64,000 bases of DNA, from the NCBI GenBank assembly GCA_951802425.1, contig OX637803.1, positions 1,984,001 through 2,048,000 of the forward strand, in the 5' to 3' direction. This document shows positions 18,710-29,394 of this stretch, piece by piece. The notes under the pieces were generated by a model that saw nothing but the letters and a program-made list of their open reading frames with translations, searched no databases and had not been told where the DNA came from. The number at the start of each line of letters is the position of its first letter. The first letter of the stretch is position 1. Position numbers and translations under genes: made by a program. Source of the stretch: Clavaria fumosa. Lineage: Eukaryota; Basidiomycota; Agaricomycetes; Agaricales; Clavariaceae.

Positions 18710-21700
18710 TTAAGGCTGGGCATCTTGACCAGCTAGCTTGGCTTTGTCAGGGTGGGCAAGGAAGAAGTCCCGGAGCAGCAGTGCTACATTGGTGAGGTTC
18801 CTACGGGGCTCCCAAGTATTTTCCTCCACTGGGTATCCCAACCACTTCACCAAGTACTTCACCCCACACCCCACCTTCTTGACATCAAGGATTGCCTCCA
18901 CATCGTATTCCAGGTGGTCATCTTCAATTGTAGGGGGTGGAGGGGGAGGTAGATTCTGGGAAGGGAAGGAAGGGGGATGGTATGGCGTCAACAGCAACTC
19001 ATTGAAGACCTGATGGATGCGCCAGGCCCAAGGGAGCTTGAGGCGATACCCAGCAGGTCCCACCTTCTCCTCAACTGCAAAGGGGCCTGCTCTCTTGTTG
19101 TCAAGCTTTTTAGAGGGCCAGTCCATCTTCAGGTTTCTAGTATCCAGCCAGACCAGATCTCCCTCAGAGTACTCCCGACTTGGGCATTTCCCCTTATCGT
19201 AGCTCTTCTTCATCACTGCCACTGCTTTCTCCATTGCCTCCTTGGCTGCTCTTCGGGACTCCGTGAGCTTAGCCATCCACTCATCCGCTGCCGGGTTCAC
19301 CTCAGAAGGTGGGCGGAGTCCCCCATTCCAAGGGTGTTGTCCATAATTGAGGAAGAAAGGCATCTGTCCTGTCACAGAGTGCTCACGATTGTTAAGAGCA
19401 AACTCAGCAGTCGACAACCACTCAGCCCAATCGTCCTGGAGGTGGTCCACATAGGCCCGGAGATAGATCTCCATCTCCTGATTCACCCGCTCTGTCTGTC
19501 CATCAGTCTGTGGGTGGAAGGCTGTACTCGGGTTTGCCTTTACTCGGATCATAGAGTAGAACTCCTTCATGAACCGAGACACAAACTGGGAGCCTTGGTC
19601 ACTCATGACCTTATGAGGGACTCCATGGTCACGAAACACTCGATCCCAGAGGAGACGCGCCGCTCCAAGTCCTGTGAGGTCAAGTCTGATCGCCTCGAGC
19701 AGTGTCTGTTTTGTGAACTTGTCAACGATGACAAGGATGGCATTATGTCCACGGGAGAGGGGGAGTGGACCGACTATGTCCCATGAGATCACTGACCAGG
19801 GACCATCAGGAACAGGGTGGGGGTGCAGTGGGGCAGCATGCTTGGTACAGTCAGGCTTTGTCCGCTGGCAGGTCTCACACCCCTGGGCATACCGATCTGC
19901 ATCTTTCACCATGTCTGGCCACCAATAACCCTTCACTAGTGCCACTCTCAACTTCCAGGGCCCAGGGTGTCCAGCAGCAGGGAGGTCATGCTCAAACTTG
20001 AGGACGGCCTCATGAGCTCCTAGGGGGACCCAAGTGACTATCCCCTTTCGCCAGAGTCCAGCACAATCTCGTGTCCACTTGTCATCAAGCTCCTCCGGCT
20101 TCTGTATGTGTACTGCGCTATTTTTCTGGAGTAGCATCTCCATTTCTGATGTGAATGACACACAGACTTCCATTTCCGGGAAAACCTGCACTGGTGCATC
20201 CTCCTCCACCATCTCTCCATAGTCTGGTCTCCGGGAGAGTGCATCTGCCTTTGTGTTTGACTTGCCAGTGCGATACTTTATCTCAAAGTCAAAGCACTGG
20301 AGCTCCCCAACCCAACGAACCTGCCTTGGCTTCAACTTCTGGGGCTTCCGGAAGTACTGGAGGTTTGCATGGTCTGTCCAGATCTCGATCGTCTCCTCTG
20401 CTCCAATGAGGTATGCTCACCACTCGCGAAGTGCCCGAATCACAGCCAAGAACTCCTTGTCGTACACATCGTAGTTCTTCTCAGCTGCAGTGAGGGCCTT
20501 GGAGATATAGTCAACAACTCTCCAGGTTCCATCCATCTGCTGCTGCGAGAGCACTCCACCAGTTGCCAGGTTGCTTGCATCTGTCTTTACCTTCCATCTC
20601 CCTTTGTCCTGAGGCAGAGCCAAGACTGGGGCCGATACAAGTGCCTGGCAGAGATCTCGGTAGGCTGCTTCCTCCTCCACCTCCCATTTCCATGGAACAT
20701 TCCCAGTCAGCTGGAAGAGTGGCTTTACCTGGGCAGAAAGATTCAGGATGTGCCGGCGGAGGTAGTTCAGCATCCCATTGAACCTCTGGACATCCTTCAC
20801 ATTCTTAGGATGTGGCCAATCTCGGACTGCCACACCCTTGGCCGGATCATGCTCTAGTCTGTTGTGGGAGATCTTCATCCCCAGGAAGATGATCTCACTC
20901 TTCTCAAACTTGCATTTACTGAGTTTGAGACACAACCCATTCTCTCCAAACTTCCTCAAGACCTGATCCATCCAGTACCGGTGTGTAGCCAAGTCCTCTG
21001 CAAACACAATGACATCATCCACATAGGCCCTCACATGTCCTCCTGCAATCTCCTCCCTCAACACATGATTCATGAAGTGTTGGAAGGTAGCAGGGGCATT
21101 CTGCAGTCCAAACCACATGACAGCTGGTTCGAAGAGTCCACAGGGTGTCAGGAAGGCGCAGCAGTGCTGGTGCTTGGGCCAGACCTGCATAGATGGGAAA
21201 CCTCCCTTTGCATCAATCTTAGAGTAGATCAATGCTCCTTTAAGCACATCCACTGTGTCTCGGATGCGGGGGAGGGGGTACTTGTCCTTGATCAGGTGTG
21301 CATTCAGCCTCGAGTAGTCGATGATCAGCTGCAGCTTGTCCTTCTCATGTTTGAAGAAGAAGGGGCTGGCATACGGGAATTTTGAGGGCCAGATTCGTCC
21401 AGACGCAAGCTGCTCATCCACCCAACAGTTCATCTCCACCATCTCCTGCTGTGTCAAAGAATACAGCTTGGAAGAGAGGTGCTCAGGGTCCTTTTTGAAC
21501 TCGATCTTAATATCAAAGTCTGGTCAGGAGTGGGGGAAGTTCATCCCACTTTGCTTCACTAAACACCAAAGGGTAGTGGCTGGGCCAATCGGGGGTAGGG
21601 CCAGAGCTGGGAAAACGGGTGTCCAGAACACTCATGGATGCGAGGGTACTCGTTTTCAGGGGTGCAGGGGCTTGAGGGGATGGGGAACACTGTGGGGGGC

Positions 21701-23159
21701 AGCAGGTAAGGCTCAGCTCTGCCTTCTGCCAGTCGATATCCGGGTTATGCCGCTTAAGCCAGTCATGCCCAAGGATGACCTTGTGGGACTGGGTCTTTCC
21801 CAGCAGAAAGTGGATCTGCTCCTGGTGGTCACCAACTCTCACCAGCACCTCTATCCCATACCGGACCTTTCCATTCCTGTTCTGTGTCCCATCCACATTA
21901 TACATGGTGATTGGGTTCAGCAGGAGAGATGGCTCCAGTCCCACTCCTTTTGCCCACTCCAAATCCATGAAGCAGTTGGTGCACCCTGAGTCGACAAGGG
22001 CCTTCATTGTGGTCCCTTTGCCAGTGCTGAAAGCCTCCAAGTGCACCTGGATGGCTAGCTCTCATGGCACATGTTTCCGCACTTCTGGCCGCACTCTGGT
22101 TAGGCGCTCTGCCAGTCTCACTTCCTCCTTCACCTCAGCCCCAATTCGGGTATGTCTCTGCTGCAAGATAGTATATCGGGGTATACTTGCAGCAGGCACA
22201 GGGACAGAAAGGGGGCTGGCACACTTCTTCTCCCCAGTGGGAGTCCTCCTCTCTCTCTCACACAGCTCTATGCAGGCTCAGAGCCATGCAATCTCTTTCT
22301 CATATCCCTCCGCCATTTGGGGGGCACATGGTGCTGCCCAGGTTTGGGCCCTTGGGACCTGCAGACGCATATCAGGCAGGGGGCAGAAATGGACAGCATG
22401 GCCAGTCTGGTGGCATCAGAAACAACATCTCTCATCAGCAGGGGCCCATCCTCGGGCCATGGCCACATCCGGAGTACACAGCAGAGGCGTCACAAGAGGT
22501 CGCTAAAAGGTCATGGCAGGTCGCGGTAGGGTCGCGGTGGGTCGCATGGGGGTCACAGTGGGTCGTGGTGTCCATTCCATGAGTATCCCATCCAGTTGCC
22601 TTTGCTGGGCATCAAGCCTCTCAGCCAGCACCTTCCATTCTCCATATGTCTCTGGCATCGGGGAGACACCATAGATTCTCTCCACCAACCTCCTACTCAG
22701 GTTCAACTCCAGCCAATGGACTAGGATTCCTGAGTCCTTCTCTGCACTCAACTTCGCCCGTCAGAACAGCGTCTTGAATTTCGCGAAGAACTCTGGTGCT
22801 GTCATGGCACCCTGTTTCAGCCCTGCAATATTGGCAAGGGCAGTCGCATGGTCATTCAGGTCATTGAATGCACACTTCATCTCCTCCACAAACTCTGCCC
22901 AGGTTCCGGCCTCGCCACTACCCAGGATCTCTTCTGCCTTCATATTCGCCCACTCTGCAGCAAATCCTTCTCCAGTAATTTTGCTCAGAGCAAAAAGGAC
23001 CTTCACCAGGTCCACAGCATAGACAGTCGGGTTTGCCATAAACAGGAGGTGAAGGGATTGGAGGAACGTATGGAAGTTCCTTTTCTGCCCATCAAAGGGG
23101 GCAACAGCTAGGTCCAGCATTCTGTAGCACTGTAAAATAAAATTCCGGGCCTTCAGCAC
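18710..23159 (-). pseudogene. gag-pol of Gypsy copy B, nearly complete but with stops
   Basis: Gag is at 23159-22503 with the AEWANMKAEEILGSG block; a TGA at 22761-22763 interrupts it where copy A has CGA. Protease (VDSGCTNCFMD) is near 22010. RT and RNase H run to 20417, with YVDDVIVF near 21025. A TGA at 20417-20419 follows REW, where copy D encodes Arg. RNase H tail, integrase zinc finger (HDLPAAGHPG, CETCQRTK), DDE core (WDIVGPLP, SDQGSQF, QTDGQTERVNQE) and chromodomain (YDVEAILDVKKVGCG, YLVKWLGYPVEENTWEP) are open from 20335 to 18710, ending GQDAQP. A TGA at 22062-22064 (CGA in A) and a frameshift near 21520 also break the frame. The integrase-chromodomain part could otherwise still fold. 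Confidence 0.93.
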
Positions 23160-23677
23160 TCAGGATTTCTTCGATCTCTTAACAGTCCTGTCCTCTTAGG
23201 CTGCTCTTCTGTGTACTTATGTACCTATAGAACTCTTATTCTATGAAACTATTGGTAGTGTGGGGCCCAAATGGTGTCCCAGGTGGTCGCTCCACAACTC
23301 CTAATGAGTTGCTCATGCGCCCTTCTGACAATGGTCACAGAGCAAGGGCCCTGTCCACTGGACCAGGAAACTGCAGAAAGACTATGTAGGGGCCTTTCCT
23401 TGCCCTGTACACTACACAATTCACTGGTATGTAGCTGTAAAACAAAGTTCCGGGCCTTGGGCACTCGGTATCACTTGGGGAGGGTCACAGTTGACTTCCT
23501 CCTGGTCTGGTCACGTGTATCTACACACAGTAAAAATTTCGTGCGGTTCTGTTACACACCGCAGGCAGGGTAAAGGAGAAGAGGATGATAGAGGCTGAGC
23601 TGTGACAACGTGTCACAGTTTGAAATTAAGGGTCCAGGCTAGCCGGGTTAGGACACGGGGCTAGGGCGGACAGGTGG

Positions 23678-23688
23678 ATCTTAGTATT
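23678..23688 (-). promoter_or_regulatory. Putative self-priming primer-binding site of copy B
   Basis: One base after the 5' LTR the minus strand reads AATACTAAGAT, the exact complement of ATCTTAGTATT in the LTR about 43 nt downstream of the TATA box. The same arrangement is seen in copy E. The length of 11 nt equals that described for Tf1 self-priming. Confidence 0.72.
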
Positions 23689-23689
23689 A

Positions 23690-23977
23690 TATCAGACTGG
23701 GTCTCACACAACTTAAGCGTAAGGTCATGATGACAATACTAAGATAAGGGGAAAAGGGTACAAGAATGGAAAAGACATAGTATATATAGCGAACACTTCG
23801 GCATTTGCTGGTGTTCCCACGCTCGGACCTCTCGGATCACGTGACGCACCCAGGCCCAAGTCATGTGATCTCCCAATTATGTAATCCTCCACCACAGGTC
23901 ATGTGACCTTCCAACAATCTTCTCTAATTTCTCCACAACACCTCCTTTTGGGATGGCTTAGGTAAGCAATCCTAACA
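23690..23977 (-). repeat. 5' LTR of Gypsy copy B
   Basis: A 288-bp LTR, same length as the other. Differences are C/T or G/A changes, many at CpG sites, for example GACGAC against GATGAC and GACGTAG against GACATAG. Confidence 0.97.
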
Positions 23978-23982
23978 CCCAC

Positions 23983-24390
23983 AGATATAGATTTCTGTAT
24001 CCGTACCCATACCCATATGGATACAGATACCCACGGATACAGATTTATCCATATCCTTGCCATTCCCTAGCTAGGGCCTGCAACCTTGTCCCTCATCTGG
24101 CTAAGGGCCCACAACCTTGCCTTGAAGGTATGTGCATTGTGCCTGTTCTGCCCTTTGATGAGCTAGGGTGTCTGCCAGGATCCTCTGGTCAATGCCAGCT
24201 TCTTTTTCTTCAAAAATGTGCATTTTACGCTTGAGCTCAGTTTCTTAGTGCTTGAGGATGTTGGATGTGACCATGGTGGTTCAACTTAGAGAAAAATTTC
24301 AGGTGTTGTGACTTGATCAACAAACATTGCACTGACTAATTGTCACATGATCTCCACTCTCACAGGGCTCAAGGCTTGAAGGGGGGGTAA
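23983..24390. other. No gene; old repeat DNA ending in a polypurine tract
   Basis: It starts with GGATAC-type motifs similar to 15058-15140 and CTAGGGC phrases. It ends in TTGAAGGGGGGGTAA (about 24376-24390), which looks like the polypurine tract that precedes a 3' LTR, compare the tracts before the LTRs of A and D. The coding part of that element is gone. Confidence 0.5.
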
Positions 24391-25813
24391 TGTCAGGATC
24401 TACCCATTTTTCCCTATCCATTTCAACTCTACCAGCACCTATGGACCTCCCAATACCCTCTCACCACCTCGTGGACCACCCCGTGCACTTCCAAAATCTG
24501 CTGTCTTCTTCCAGAGCCTTCCCAGACTTCCCCCACCTTCATACAATACTCACAGAACTCCTCACAAATTTGCCATACACATATCCACTGCTCGAACCTC
24601 TCATATTGACACATGACATGCAGCCACACAATCTCTTCATCTGGCATGTGACTTGCCGCATGACACCACCAGTGCTACCAATGTCACTGGCACTACCTGT
24701 ACCACCAGCACTACCAGTACCATCAGTGTTACTCATGTGACCCTCCATCCTAGGTCAGTCACATCACTAGCATCACCCACATGACTGCTCCTATGACCTC
24801 ATGACCTTAACACTCAAACATGCCACCAACAGTCAGCTGTGTATTTACTCCAAATATGTCTCCCTCCTCACCCACAGTAACCTATCTATAACTATGACAT
24901 TTATGATCCAAGGATCCCCCTGTAGTTATAGTTACATATATGATTATTTAACTAGGTCATGCTCATGACCTTACCTATGCTTTCCTAACCCCTCACAACC
25001 TTAGTAGAGCATGTGCCTAGTTACTATACAACTAAACATACCCTGTACTACTATAGTTCTGTTGCCTGGAGACCTCTGTACTTTTCCTAAATAGTTACAT
25101 CCTCAGCATGCATGTATATAAGTCTCACATGTACATATGGTACTGTAGACTTGATATTGATGCACTTTGGTTTAAGCTTGAGGCTAGTACACCCTTTGAA
25201 CTTGGAACCACCATGATTGATTGGTGACCTCAAGAACACCAAGACACATCTGCTTTCTTCTAATTTGTCCTCTGTGCTTGTATAAACACATGTGCCTAAG
25301 TATTTTCCTCATCAGTGAAATGGGGAGGTGTTAAAAGTAGGTATAAACTGGTTTAAACTGGTTTATACCCACTTTTAACACCTCCCCATTTCACTGATGC
25401 TTTATTTGCCTTGGTACTGATTTCTGGAACCCCACAGGTTCTCTCATTGGTTGGCAAAGTCATTGCCTTCACCAATACACTTCTCAACATCATTGCAACC
25501 ACTCATGACCTTCTTGACAACATCTTTTCCTTTTCAACTCATCTATTCCCCTTTCTATGCTCCATCTGTCAACTTCATGACCTTCTCAGCGATGTCCTCC
25601 CTCTCTCAACTTGTCTTTTCTTGTCTCTACACTTCATCAGAGGCCTTTGCAACCTTCTGGGACCGAGTATTGTCAGTTATACTCAATAGTTGATTGGTCT
25701 TAGTGAGTTTACAGGACTGGTCACCAACAAATTGACCTTTGGCACTATTCACAAGACAGGACAGGCCCTAACAAGAGTCAAATTGGGCAGGGAAAAATGG
25801 GTGGATCCTGACA
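24391..25813. repeat. 1.4-kb block bounded by a 25-bp inverted repeat
   Basis: The left end reads TGTCAGGATCTACCCATTTT and the right end is its inverse with one mismatch, continuing through TTCCCT. TGTCAGGATC is a Gypsy-type LTR start in this genome. This could be one long LTR with extended terminal inverted repeats, two LTR pieces in opposite orientation, or a non-autonomous DNA element. No target duplication was found (GGTAA against CATAT) and no protein is recognised inside. Confidence 0.55.
25310..25399. repeat. 90-bp near-perfect palindrome
   Basis: CATCAGTGAAATGGGGAGGT and its exact complement form the outer arms; the arms continue to the centre with only two or three mismatches and no spacer. 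It could extrude a long hairpin. Non-coding. Confidence 0.92.
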
Positions 25814-25920
25814 CATATCAACAAATGAGCAAGTTGCTGATGTCTTGACAAAGGGACTATCATGGCCAAAGCATGAAGCATTTGTCACTGGCAGGAAGAT
25901 GGGAGTAGTGTTGCCTGCAT
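25814..25920 (+). pseudogene. Ty1/Copia pol C-terminal remnant
   Basis: The frame reads HISTNEQVADVLTKGLSWPK and ends a few codons later at TGA near 25920. This is the typical end of the Copia RNase H domain (ADxLTK motif). Everything upstream is cut off by the inverted-repeat block. The Copia 3' LTR follows. Confidence 0.8.
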
Positions 25921-25935
25921 GAGTGCAAGTGGGCA

Positions 25936-26202
25936 TGTTGAGTATGGGGGTTCGCCCATATTGGACAACAATCACAACATTACAATATATATATATCAAT
26001 GGATGTTCATGCCTTTTAACCTCAGTTCTCTCTCTCTCAAGACTGAGGTATGACTCCCTATTACACTCATTATATTAGCCTAACTAATAGCCTGTCCTTT
26101 AGACTTAGCTTACTGTCTTTACAGGCGAATACACTTAGTTCTCTCTCTCAAGACTGAGACTTAGCTAACTGTCTTTACAGTTACCCACTGCCAGATCAGA
26201 CA
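25936..26202 (+). repeat. Probable Copia 3' LTR
   Basis: Begins TGTTGAGTATGGGGG shortly after the pol remnant, then TTGGACAACAATCACAACAT and a TATATATATA box, as in basidiomycete Copia LTRs. TTCTCTCTCTCAAGACTGAG occurs twice. The right end near 26202 is an estimate because no partner LTR is present. Confidence 0.6.
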
Positions 26203-26215
26203 CCTTGCTACACTA

Positions 26216-27285
26216 AGAACCAATGCATTCCAGGCTATGATGGTGTAGAGGAGCCACATGTGCTGTGCGCCACATTCACAGAAGGAGAGCAGTGAAGCGA
26301 GGACGAAGCGAGGCTAGGCGGCTCTGCGTCGGCTCGGGTCCGGCATGGCACGGTCTCCGATGGCATCGGACGGCCATTGAGATCGCAGCTCACGGATTCT
26401 CGCCGCGATTCTGGAGAATGGGGCTAGGTAGGCGCCTGAGACCGCGACGCCACATGATCGATGTAGGAGACTCAGAGACTCGGTCCACGTGCGCTATGTA
26501 TGGGTAATTTGCCCTGGGACCCGCGGTTCTAAGGCGCTGGGAGGGCATAGTCGGCGTTGATGCGGATGGTGTTTGCAGATACAGCCTGGGGTGGGTAAGC
26601 AAGTTGTGTTTAAGGCCCGTCGTGCTGAGCACGTTTGTGCTTTGTATCGCTGAACCTGCGGAGCCTGAGCTGGCCATCCATTGGAAGCACTGTCGGGGGA
26701 TCGTCGGAAGTGTGAAGCGCTGCTATCACGGTCGACGTGGGAGGTACGGGAGGGTTTCTGAGGGACGGTGAAGGAGGGCTTGGGAGTGCGTACCTAAGGG
26801 AGTTCTAGCCCTCTCAGGGTCTTCGGCAGTCCTAGATCAGATCGTGATGGGAATAATGGCGATTTTTGCAAGGACAGGCTCACTGATGCGCTGTATGTCG
26901 ATGTCCGAATCCCAGGTGCTCATGATCATGCAGCGGGCTTGAGGCCTTGCCAAAGAGCGGCCAATTAAAGTACTAGGGAGGGAGACACACACGATTGCAA
27001 CATTCCAGCCGTTGATAAATCTGATAAATCCGTGGAAAGGGCAAATGTAGTGACAATCTGGATGCACCTCGGCTCAGGCACGTGCGGTGTTTAGGTGGAG
27101 GTTTCCTGATTTGGAAGTTGTAATTTCCGGCCATCCGTTCATGTTCTGGCCATTCGTTCACGTTCTGGCCATCGACAAATGTCACCTGTTCGGGCTTTCG
27201 AAAGACGCCCGTCAATGCCTTTAAAGTCGACCTCTTATGAGGGGCTGAACTTTCTCTCAAAAGTTTAAGCCGTGTTTACTTCCAG
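26216..27285. other. Intergenic, no supported gene
   Basis: About 1 kb of more GC-rich, unique-looking DNA. Short frames on both strands show no recognisable domain. The 3' part presumably holds the promoter or an upstream exon of the next gene: its first ATG is directly preceded by TTACTTCCAG, which could be a splice acceptor. Confidence 0.5.
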
Positions 27286-28815
27286 ATGGTATCTGGTAAT
27301 TTTATTCATGGTGAGTACTTCATCGACTGCGGCTCCACCTCTGAGCCCACTGCCCGTGCCATCTTCGGAGCCTGGATCATTGTCTTTGCCTCGGTCGTTG
27401 CACTCTGTGTCCGCTCCGTCTTCCGCACCACAGTCATCGCTGAATTGCTCGCCGACAACAACGATAACAATCGACTTCGCAAGCCACGCATCAGCGTATG
27501 GCATGTGTCCCCTGCGACAAGCATGACAGAAGTATTGGAGCTGCGTGTTGTACTCGCCCGTGCGCTTACACGAGGCCAGCTTTTCTACGTCGCCGCCTCA
27601 TTGAGCTGCGTCGCGGCAGCGCTGATCAGCACCGCGAGCACGAAAATCGCCCAGCTTGCCATCGCAAGCAACGTTGTTCCACGCACCGCGCTCGTTCACG
27701 GTCGCCTCGTCACCTCCGAGCACACGTCGATCTCGGGCGCCGCAGTGAACATCACCGCGCGCGTCGCCGCGCTCGAGTTTGCCCAGGCGCCGCTGACCCA
27801 GCTGTTCGACTTCACACCAGACGACGCTTCTCGCTGGATTTTTAGCCCTCAGCAGTGGAACAACACGTGGAATGGTAACTGCACGTACACCAAGTACCCT
27901 GCCGTCGATCTCACCGTGTTCCCTACGAACACGACGCTGTACCAAGACGAAGTGCCTCTGCTCGGTAATTTGTTGCCTCAATGGGCCCTCAATGCCAACT
28001 CCACGATACAGGGCACCGCATACTCGGGTTTCTACACGGGAGCCGCCTCGAATGGCTCGGGTGCTTGGCGGGATCAAGTAGTCAACTACGTTTTCGTTTC
28101 CCCGTCGGATGACGATGCGACCGTCAACGTTACACTTGTCAATTACCTTGCTCACCACGTGCCCCGTGACCCCACCACGAGATACGCCCAGGCATCCTTC
28201 CAGTCAGATGTGTACGTCGCTGACTGCATGTTCAACAACACCACGCCTGGGATCGAGGATCAGGCGCATCCAGATAACCGGAATTATGCGAATGCTGCGG
28301 GTGGGATTGCTAGTGTGAGTAGTTCAAGTCACTTGGAATATGGTGTGCTTTAAGCCTTAGGGCCTTCGCAGGTCTTCCAGCGTTCGATCGTTGACACCTC
28401 GATTGCTGACCAACCCGTCACCCAACCGACAGGCCAGCAGATGGTCCGATACTGGCAGGCATACCTATCTGTTAAAGATGCACAGTACCCGCATTACGTT
28501 GCACGGATGCTCCTTGTCCAGCAGCCTGTCGTGCAGATCCGGCTGTCGGTACTCACAGCCACGGTCACTACCTGCATACTCGCTATTTTCGCAATGGCTG
28601 TTTCAAAGTATCGGGTACACCGCGATCAACTGGGCAGGCGCCTCCGCATCCCGAGCTCAAAGCCGGAGTGGATTGTCCAGGCTGTGTGCGAGTCTCAACG
28701 CGGCGAGATTGCGGTGTGTTCGGTCGCGCGCTTCTCTGAGAAGCATGATGACTTGAATCTTGTCATTGCAACTGGGCCCGACGAGGCGCCTGTGGCGAGG
28801 ATTGGATGGGTTTAA
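27286..28815 (+). CDS. Putative membrane protein of unknown function, two exons
   Basis: I do not recognise the family. Exon 1 is 27286-28314, the intron 28315-28371 (GTGAGT...TTCGCAG) and exon 2 28372-28815, giving about 490 residues in one frame. Hydrophobic segments lie at about residues 28-45 (IFGAWIIVFASVVALCV), 100-125 and near the C-terminus (VLTATVTTCILAIFAMAV). Between the last two is a long, probably extracytoplasmic region with many N-glycosylation sequons (NNT, NCT, NTT, NST, NVT). The C-terminal tail ends PVARIGWV. The first ATG may be internal, because a splice acceptor-like CAG stands directly before it. The exon joining is supported by frame; the function is unknown. Confidence 0.7.
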
Positions 28816-29070
28816 TAATAGTCATTGCCTGGAGTGTCAGGATCGCCTCATTAGTGTTCGAGTGTTTCATCTGGACGAGTAATCGTATTCTTATACGTGG
28901 TTGAATGTCTTAGGGAGTATCGTGCTCTCAACAAGCTAGTGCAAGAAGTGCTGCCCCCGGTAAGCGTCGCGAGAATGTAACGGCCGCAGACGGGAATGGC
29001 AAGATACAGAACTGAATGACAATTTGGATAAGGACAAGAGTTGCTGGGACTATGCTCACCCATCCTCCTA

Positions 29071-29195
29071 CAGCTATGTACTGGCCACACCCCACTCCAA
29101 TGACACCTCTTCAGGATAGGCACCACTGAAAGCCTGCAATGCCCATACTGTGGGCAGGAGGCAGAGTCAGTCAGACACTCTAGAATACGATCTAG
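29071..29195 (+). pseudogene. Non-LTR retrotransposon (LINE) C-terminal remnant
   Basis: One frame reads QLCTGHTPLQ, a stop, then HLFRIGTTESLQCPYCGQEA and ESVRH. The GH-PL...HL-RIG...C-x2-C...H pattern is the zinc-knuckle tail that follows RT/RNase H in fungal LINEs. Only this tail with a premature stop remains, about 200 bp upstream of arp3. Confidence 0.65.
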
Positions 29196-29394
29196 GATTC
29201 CAGATGCTGGGGAAAGGCATCCACTATAAACAGATCATCAGCCTAATACAATATTTGATAGACACAACATATTGATATCCTCCCTCCAAGTCAAACTGAT
29301 ATGTTATGGGACCTGATGCATTTACTGTGGCTGCATGACTCAAACACGTGATCTGGAATGCGCAGAGCGCGCTGCGCACTGTCTCCCGACGACC

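Larger units (their letters stand above)
18412..23977 (-). mobile_element. Complete Ty3/Gypsy chromovirus, family 1 (copy B)
   Basis: This is a full-length 5566-bp element on the minus strand, flanked by the 5-bp target duplication CCCAC (18407-18411 and 23978-23982). It has two 288-bp LTRs and the order Gag (about 23159-22503), protease, RT, RNase H, integrase and chromodomain (to 18710). It is the best-preserved family-1 copy here, but several in-frame stops make it inactive. The LTRs differ at about ten sites, all transitions by my reading, so it is neither brand-new nor very old. Confidence 0.97.

Noticed and set aside
23670..23690. tRNA-derived primer-binding site for Gypsy family 1
   Set aside because: Sequence after the LTR does not look like a complement of a tRNA 3' end; the exact 11-nt LTR complement explains it better.
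24391..25813. Solo LTR of a single element
   Set aside because: No target duplication was found (GGTAA against CATAT) and the right neighbour is Copia coding sequence; kept as an unresolved inverted-repeat block.
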